A stretch of 64,000 bases of DNA, from positions 1 to 64,000 of the forward strand of contig RWJK01001591.1 of the NCBI GenBank assembly GCA_004335835.1. The letters are read 5' to 3'. Under the pieces are notes generated by a model, which was not told the DNA's origin, searched no databases, and saw only the letters and a list, made by a program, of their open reading frames with translations. Origin of the DNA: Scenedesmus sp. ARA3. Its lineage: Eukaryota > Chlorophyta > Chlorophyceae > Sphaeropleales > Scenedesmaceae. This document shows, one piece after another, positions 57,891 through 64,000 of the stretch. Made by a program: the position numbers and the translations under genes. Position 1 is the first letter of the stretch, and every line of letters begins with the position of its first letter.

Positions 57891-58398
57891 GGGCTAGCTT
57901 CAAGCTAGCTGCAAGTCCAGGGCACAGCAGCAGCTGACGCGTCTGGCGTGTTCGTGGGCAGCGTATTCTGCAGCAGCTGGCGGCCGCGGCATACGGCAGC
58001 AGGTATTTGGCAGCTGTGTAGCTGCATGGGTGTTTGAGGTGCTGCTGCCAAGCTGCGGGAGCTTGAGGTGCTGGAGAACCGCGCAGCGGGCATGAAGTTC
58101 AAGGCGGAACAGCTGGGAAGTACGGCTGGCGCTGAGGCGCCACTTGGGCCATGGGTATGTACAGTGAGGCAGCAGTTGGCGGTGTGTAGGAGAGCAGTTC
58201 TTCTCAGCAGCAGGTAATGTCTATGGCATGTACGGCAACACGATTTGTGGCAGCAGGTCTTATGGCAGCAGGTCTTATGGTAGCTGTGTAACTGCATGGG
58301 TGCTGCTCAAAGCTGCTGGAGCTGGAGGTGCTGGAGAACAGGGCAGCGGGCATGAAGTCCAAGGCGGAGACGGCCGGCAAGTACGGCTGGCGCTGAGG
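57801..58398 (+). repeat. Three copies of the PRCC C-terminal codons, two beyond the stop
   Basis: The original end (57801-57893, GCCAAGCTGCGGGAGCTGGA ... TACGGCTGGCGCTGAGGG) recurs at about 58047-58137 and 58308-58398. Copy 1 has a one-codon deletion with frame change (GAACAGCTGGG) and copy 2 is nearly exact, including TGA. Sequence 5' of both copies (GTAGCTGTGTARCTGCATGGG) is also shared, so the unit is about 260 bp. Copy 2's leader contains TGTAA, a green-algal poly(A) signal. Confidence 0.93.
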
Positions 58399-59399
58399 GC
58401 CAGTTCCCAACAGAAGCGAGATGCGAGACGTTTGCCGATTGCAGAGGCGGTTGTGTTGTTGCAGCAGCTGACGGGCCTGGCGTGTACAGCAGCAGCTCAT
58501 TGTGCAGCAGCTGTGGTGTATTGATAGAGATGGGGCATTTGGAGGCAATTAACAGCATGCGAGCAGTACTTATGCCTTGCCGAGAGCCAGTGAGCGTGGG
58601 TGTGGTTCAGCACAGCGTAAGTATGGCTGCGCAATGTCGCACTTGAGATTGTGTCCGTTGTGGCGTCATGGCAGCTGGAAGATGCACCTGCCGCAAGTTG
58701 GTGCACCTATGTGTCCATCTGCTGGTCTATTGTACCCATTTGCACATCCTGTTCATGCATATGACCCCAGCAGGAGCAGTGCGGTGCTCAGGGGATGAAC
58801 AGCCTGTTCATCCCCTGAGCATCCGGCCTGTGTCTCATGTGATGCTGTTGTACACCTATACTTATGTGCTTGTTCCACGCATCATTACGGCCAAGCTGCT
58901 CGGGTCAGGGCTCATCAGTATCATGTAACAGTTACAGCGCTAGCAGTGACCAGTGACGGCTGGCCGGTTGCCATGTATACAGCAATGTCTTTCCTGCAAA
59001 TCTTTACACAGCAGCTGCCACCCAAAACACATCACTATGTCACCATGAGCACAGCGTGTCCGCCGGCGGTCAAAGACTTTGTGCACTTCTCTGTATGGTG
59101 TGTGTCACGCTAGCAGCTGGCATGCACAACCGCCAATACTTGAGTCACTACTGGCAGGCTGCAAAACGCAGCTGGCACCGCAGTCAACTGCAGCAACATT
59201 TCTGCCAATGTCGCTGCAGCAACAGCAGTCACTTGGGCAGTGCTGTTTGCAACCGCATGCAACCACATTCGCTGCCATACACAACGCGCAAGTCCAACAT
59301 GCAGCAGCTGTGGCTTGATGAGTAACATGATGATGATGATGCAGCAGCTGTTGGCAGCCATTCAACTCCACCGTGGCGTCTGTGACAGCGTGCACATTT
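58399..59399. other. Convergent intergenic region between PRCC and the AT-hook gene
   Basis: No coding frame with recognised features. A perfect 17-bp-arm inverted repeat at 58786-58820 is listed separately. Confidence 0.5.
58786..58820. repeat. Perfect inverted repeat, 17-bp arms with one-base centre
   Basis: GCTCAGGGGATGAACAG, then a single C, then the exact reverse complement CTGTTCATCCCCTGAGC. It lies midway in a convergent intergenic region and would form a strong hairpin in RNA from either strand. Confidence 0.93.
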
Positions 59400-60608
59400 C
59401 TAAGTCTCCGCACCAGCAGCAGCAGCTGCAGCGCGGGCTGCAACACGTGCAGACTTGGAGGGAGAGGGCGCTGGCGGCCCTGCTGCTGCTGCTGGTGGTG
59501 GTGGTGGCATGCCTTCACGGCCGGCTGAGGCAGCTGCTGCCTTGCTGGGGGTGCCTGTTGCAGAGCAGAAGCAAGCAGCCGTGCAGAGCAAGAGGCTCGG
59601 GTGCTGCAAGTTTATCAGGGCATATTATTGAGAGGTGCACAGGAAATTCAAAATCCAATTTGAGCACTCGGGGCCTATTGCATGCAGCTGCGCGATTGGA
59701 TGCCTGCACGATACACATGCATGCAGCAAACGTATGTGTCTGTATGCAGCACTGTACACTGCAGCGTTGTCATGTGACATGACAGATATGGGGCGCAGGT
59801 ATGCAGCCAGCGCACCCAGTGCATCCGAAATACAGTGTGCAAACGGCACTGCCTCGTCTATTCGCTACCCACCTGCAGCAGCAGCAGCAGCAGCCTCGCC
59901 GGCTGGCTTGCTCTGCTTGTCTCCCTTGCTCTTTTGCTGCTGCTTGGCGGCCTTCTCTGCTGCCTTCTCCTTTGCTGCCAGCGCTGCCTCACGCGCCTCA
60001 AGCGCAGCCTGCTGCTGCTGCAGCTCCTCTAGCTCCTGCTGCTGCCTGCTGCCGTCATCTGCAGGGCACACAACAAAAGGAACACAGCAGGCAAGTGACG
60101 CAGCGCAGGGAGATGCATACCATCCCATGTTGGGGCATCCAGCAGGATGCACGCAAGACGCCAATAATATACAAGTCCCACCTGTCTCTACATGCATATG
60201 CTGCACGTGCAGGAGGTGTAGTAGGGCTTGAGCGTTTCTAACTTTGTGCGCTGTATAGGCAGCCGCCATGTACACGTGACCAGACACATGTCGAGGCAGC
60301 TTCAGCACAGGCGCAACCAGCCTCTGCTTGGGGTGCCTGCCTGCATCAGGCCTGCATGCCAACAGCACCCGCAGCAACCCTGCACCAAGCCTGTGCTGTG
60401 CGTATAGCAAGCCATGCGATGAGGCACAGCTGATGCTGCAATGCTTACCTTCTTCTGTGTCGCCTCCATCCGCCGCTGCTGGGACTGCAGGCAGACACAT
60501 GAGCAAGCAGGCAGACACGCAGCTGAGGATACAGGACAGCAGGCCATGCGAGATTGGTTCACGTTGCAAGCTGCAGACCGGGCTACATCAACCGCTAGAG
60601 ACCCACAC

Positions 60609-60662
<54 letters not shown>

Positions 60663-63491
60663 CAGGGCCCCACCGCCAGGGCCCCACCGCCAGCCCCACC
60701 CCCACCCCTACGCTGTGCACAGCACACACTGCAGCTGTCGCCCCCCGAAACTCCAACGCGGACTGTCATGCACACAGTATACTCACGTGCCCCCTTGCCC
60801 TGTGCGAAGGCCATGGCCAGTGCATATAGGTCGTCAGCACGCTGTCTTTCGGCCTTCACCTGGCCCTCCTTGGCCTGCAGCAGCTGCTGGTACAGCGCCT
60901 CCTGCAAGCAAGAAGCAATATGGTGCAGCAACACAGCAGCAGGCATCTCAGCATCTCAAGCCAAGCAGCAGCGCGTGTTGGCCTCCACCTCGCCCTCCTT
61001 GGCCTGCAGCAGCTGCTGGTTCAGCGCCTCCTGCAAGCATCAGGTACCAGAGCACACCAACGCAGCACACAGAAGAGCTGAGCACTTCTGATACAGCAGC
61101 TTTAGAGGCGCGGCAGCTGCGGCGCTTCCTTCGCCTCTCATGAAAGCTGCTGCCCATGCTCCTGCAGCATTGCAGCGCCCGCACGACTCTCGACAGACGT
61201 GCTGTGTCGCGCAGCAGTGATTGCGTGCCAACGCAGTGTGCGTTAGTTGCAGGGCACCCACCAGCAGCCAAGCCATCGACCACAGGTGGGCGCCGCTAGT
61301 TGTTTGGCAGATCTATGCATGACTTGGATGTAACCACTGCCAGAGGCCGCGCAGCAACGGTCATCATTACAGCAGCAGCAGCAGCGGCGGCAGCATACCC
61401 AGTTGAAAATGCTGATAATCACCCTCCCCTGGCCTGCTGCCCACCTTGTCGTCTGTCTCAACGATGATGATCAGCAGCAGCAGCAGCAGCAGCGGCATCA
61501 ACATGAACGCATCACACTGGTCCAACCAGCCCGACTGCCTGCTGCCCACCTTGTCGTCTGTCATGCCGCCCGTGCTGCTGCGGGCCTTCTTGCTGCTGGC
61601 AGGCGTGGCTGCTGACTTGGCCTTGTTTGCGGAGCGCCGCTGCCGCCGGGAGCCCTGCAGCGACACCAGACGGGCCCCACGCAGCAGATAGAGTAGTATC
61701 AGCAGCAGCAGCAGCAGCAGCAGCAGCATGCAAACAGATCAGGCAGGCAGCGGGCTGGTGTTAGAATCTGTATGTGTGCCACTAGGCATTGCGCCATGCG
61801 CGTAGCGGAGCGCCGCTGCCGCCGGGAGCCCTGCAGCGACACCAGACATGGCCACCGAAGCAGACAGCGCAGCAGCAGCAGCAGCAGCAGCAGGCAGGGT
61901 GAGGAGCAGGCCGCGGGTCAGAGTAGACAGATGCATCACTGCCTTGTGGCGCAGATGCATGCATACATGTGTGCACACATCCAAAAGCAACGGCATTCAG
62001 GCACTGTGGACATACGATTCAACCAACGGCTCATACATGCACTCTCAACAGCGCCTGCTGTTTCAGTCTATGCTCGCTGCTGTGGCAGCAGCCAGGGGCG
62101 CGCCATGTCACTGGCGCGATGTGTGTTTGCACGCCTTACCTCATCATCGCCTTCCTCCTCAACCTCCGCGCCATCCTCCCCATCTGCTGCTGCTGCTGCT
62201 GCCGCATAATACACCGGTCACCTCTGTACATGCAAAATGCTATCAAAATGCTTTACATGCAACAACCAATCTCACTGTCAACACCTACCTCATCTCCCTC
62301 CTCCTCATCCAATTCCACATCATCCCCATCTGCTGCTGCTGCTGCTGCTGCCGCCTTGGCCTGTGTTGCGCTCTTAGGCGGCCGCCCCGGCCCCCTGCGC
62401 TGCTGCTCGCTCTTGGGCGGCCTGCCTGGCTTGCGCTTCCCTGGCTGTGGCTGTGCCACATCCAGCCTCACATCGTCCAGCTCACAGTCAGCACCCAGCC
62501 CTTGCTCCTGCAAGCAGTGTGATTGGTGCAGTGAGTGAAGAGTGCTGCGGGCGCAAGGGCTGCGCCTGCCTCACATCGTCCTAGTCACAGTCAGCACCTA
62601 GCCCTTGCTCCTGCAGGCAGTGGGGTTGGTGCAGTAGTCGTCAGCTGGCACAAACAGCAGTGCTGCAGTGTACAGGGGTGTGCCACATCACGTGTCACGT
62701 CGTCCAGCTCACAGTCAGCAGCCAGCCCTTGCTCCTGCAGGCAGTGCGGATGGTGCAAAGAAAGACAGTCTTGCAGGTGCGCTCAGAACTCACAGTCAGC
62801 ACCCAGCCCTTGCTCCTGCAAGAAGTGTGGTTGGGATTTGTTTAGCGGTCAAATGACACACACAGCAGTACTGCAGGCACAAGGCTGTGCCACATCCAGT
62901 CTCACATCGTCCAGCTCACAGTCAGCACCCAGCCCTTGCTCCTGCAAGCAGTGGGGTTGGTGTAGAAGTTGTCAGCTGGCACACACAGCAGTNNNNNNNN
63001 NNNNNNNNNNNNNNNNNNNNNNNNNNNNNNNNNNNNNNNNNNNNACTGCAGGCACAAGGCTGTGCCACATCCAGTCTCACATCGTCCAGCTCACAGTCAG
63101 CACCCAGGCCTTGCTCCTGCAAGCAGTGCGGATGGTGCAGTGATCGAACAGCGCTGCGGGCATTGTCTCAGTGATAGTCAGCACTCAGCCCCTTGCTCCT
63201 GCAGGCAGTGGGGTTGGTGCGGTTATACACCGATGCACTCAGGGATAGTTGGTGCTTTCAATATTATGGAGTACAAAACGAACGCATGCAAACCAACGTG
63301 TGAGGCAAAGTACGATAAGGCTTCAAAAGATGATGCAGTTGCAGACTACTGCATGGCATGCTGCACACACCTTTGCCAGGACCCTGACTTTGTGGTACTC
63401 CTTGTTGGCAGCGTCCTCATCACCGTTGTTCTTTGCAAGCACATCAGCCCACAGCTGAGGGAAGGCACGCTCCCTGCAACACACCAGCAGC

Positions 63492-63544
<53 letters not shown>

Positions 63545-63921
63545 TGACAGCAGCGTCAGCAGTGGCGACGTGCAGGGTTACTGCCTCATGGCTGCTTCAA
63601 GAAAAGAGATGTGCAGCCTTAAAGGCACTCAAGGTCCCTTTCATGGTGCATTTTGGATGTGCAGCAGCATGCATGCATGCTGCAAACTTGAAGAACGTCG
63701 TGTGGCTCTGCAAGCTGTGAAAAAGCTGCTACTGCAGTGTGCTATGCTGGCCTGCTGGGGAAGCAGGATGCTGCTGGTGCAGTCAAGTGCCTTAAATTAA
63801 TATAGTTTTGAATTTTGAAATGGTAATGCGTGCAAGAAAGCTCGGCACGAGGCGTGATCTGTATCGTCTGTTTGATGCTGCTCCGTGCTTACCTTCCTCT
63901 CTTCTTTTCTCCCGGCGTCAT
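59400..63921 (-). CDS. AT-hook protein with coiled coil and basic tail
   Basis: Eight exons on the minus strand, 63921-63893, 63473-63371, 62507-62289, 61654-61550, 60901-60787, 60484-60449, 60058-59873 and 59554-59400, join in frame to 315 residues. It begins MTPGEKKRGRERAFPQLWAD, then an unassigned GDEDAANKEYHKVRVLAK. Two AT-hook cores, KRKPGRPPKS and RRGPGRPPKS, predict binding to the minor groove of A/T-rich DNA. An acidic patch (ELDEEEGDE), a Lys/Ser-rich basic stretch, two coiled-coil segments (EALYQQLLQAKEGQVKAE and QELEELQQQQAALEAREAAL) and an Ala/Pro-rich tail follow. The full-length family is not recognised; a chromatin role is inferred from the hooks. The last exon was preferred to a stop at 59865 because a GTGGGT donor and CAACAG acceptor keep the frame. 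Introns 2-5 carry several copies of the exon edges. Confidence 0.72.
60611..60661. repeat. (GCT)n microsatellite
   Basis: About seventeen uninterrupted triplets in intron 5 of the AT-hook gene. Confidence 0.95.
60979..61039 (-). repeat. Copy of the exon 5 start and acceptor inside intron 4 of the AT-hook gene
   Basis: Matches 60844-60908 at nearly every base (GAGGCGCTGAACCAGCAGCT against GAGGCGCTGTACCAGCAGCT) and keeps GCTTGCAG before it. It would encode EALNQQLLQAKEGEVEAN in the same phase as the real exon. Confidence 0.92.
61433..61457 (-). repeat. Copy of the exon 4 end and donor inside intron 4 of the AT-hook gene
   Basis: GACAGACGACAAG/GTGGGC and its flank, 25 bp, are identical to the true exon end at 61538-61562. 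A usable GT donor is kept. Confidence 0.88.
61807..61847 (-). repeat. Copy of the exon 4 start and acceptor inside intron 3 of the AT-hook gene
   Basis: A 41-bp stretch is identical to 61631-61671, spanning GTCTGGTGTCGCTGCAG and the first exon bases GGCTCCCGGCGGCAGCGGCG. Acceptor and frame are intact. Confidence 0.92.
62136..62205 (-). repeat. Copy of the exon 3 end and donor inside intron 3 of the AT-hook gene
   Basis: Resembles 62285-62354: a CTG run, CAGATGGGGA, an acidic stretch (GAGGTTGAGGAGGAAGGCGA) and GATGAG/GTAAGG. The GT donor is kept and is closer to consensus than the one of the assigned exon. Confidence 0.82.
62569..63220 (-). repeat. Array of six extra exon 3 starts in intron 2 of the AT-hook gene
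   Basis: The exon 3 start and acceptor (minus strand CTGCNNGCAG/GAGCAAGGGCTGGGTGCTGA then CTGTGAGCTGGACGATGTGA) at 62465-62519 recur at 62572-62630, 62695-62756, 62787-62830, 62886-62960, 63061-63138 and 63168-63220. Most keep an AG before GAGCAAGGG. The interior of the array holds an assembly gap. Confidence 0.94.
62993..63044. other. Assembly gap (52 N)
   Basis: A run of N between ...ACACACAGCAGT and ACTGCAGGCACAAGG. The same two words are directly joined at 62867-62887, so the gap sits on a repeat-unit junction and its true size is unknown. Confidence 0.99.
63493..63545. repeat. (CAG)n microsatellite
   Basis: Near-perfect CAG triplets with a TAG interruption, in intron 1 of the AT-hook gene. 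Confidence 0.92.
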
Positions 63922-64000
63922 TGCAGCCTTGGCTTTAAATCAAAACGAAGATTTTGACGCGTGCCTGTTAACGAGCGGCTGGTGATGCGCGCTGTCTGTT

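Noticed and set aside
59865..59872. Stop at 59865 as the end of the AT-hook protein
   Set aside because: A GTGGGT donor at 59872 and an in-phase acceptor at 59555 lead to a further coding exon; kept only as the unspliced alternative.
62569..63220. CRISPR-like array
   Set aside because: Repeats are exon-derived and of uneven spacing, have no constant spacer length and sit in a eukaryotic intron.

Overview
The window is nuclear DNA of a green alga. It is GC-rich and full of CAG/CTG triplet runs. Its genes are broken by many short spliceosomal introns (GT-AG, one probable GC-AG), and the proteins carry Ala/Gln/Ser homopolymers. The families present (PLATZ factor, DUF760 plastid protein, Ubl-RTF2, PTB-type phosphate transporter, SPATA17 ciliary protein) together point to Chlorophyta, most likely Chlorophyceae. 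Species cannot be fixed from the sequence.

Thirteen multi-exon or single-exon genes were reconstructed by following reading frame across splice sites. In order they are: a non-LTR retrotransposon remnant (1-434, -); PLATZ factor (1988-3961, +); a 5 kb region without a recognised gene; E2 ubiquitin-conjugating enzyme UBC27/UBE2K (8996-10050, -) divergent from a stand-alone LON-domain protein (10644-13428, +); DUF760 plastid protein (15598-19806, -) divergent from a small NDUFAF4-like candidate (20110-21515, +); a 15-exon secreted subtilase (23068-30527, +); two secreted Cys-rich paralogues (31808-33721 and 34647-37628, -); SPATA17-like IQ protein (38177-41181, +); PHO4/PTB phosphate transporter (41702-46652, +); a third Cys-rich paralogue (49617-51588, -); a SANT/Myb protein (52289-53600, -) divergent from Ubl-RTF2 (54023-55912, +); PRCC (56457-57890, +); and an AT-hook coiled-coil protein (59400-63921, -). 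All exon models close in frame, but none is backed by transcripts.

The most unusual property is not a gene. In at least seven genes, a short piece of exon at its boundary (acceptor plus exon start, exon end plus donor, or the last codons plus stop) is repeated in the neighbouring intron or 3' flank, often two to seven times and usually diverged. Several copies keep a usable AG or GT and an open frame, so they could act as decoy or alternative splice sites. The clearest cases are DUF760 intron 6 (four acceptors with the same exon start), the AT-hook gene intron 2 (six extra copies around an assembly gap) and the PRCC 3' end (three copies of the C-terminal codons). The second notable item is the family of three secreted, probably GPI-anchored Cys-rich proteins with conserved exon lengths and Cys spacing, which I cannot assign to a known family.
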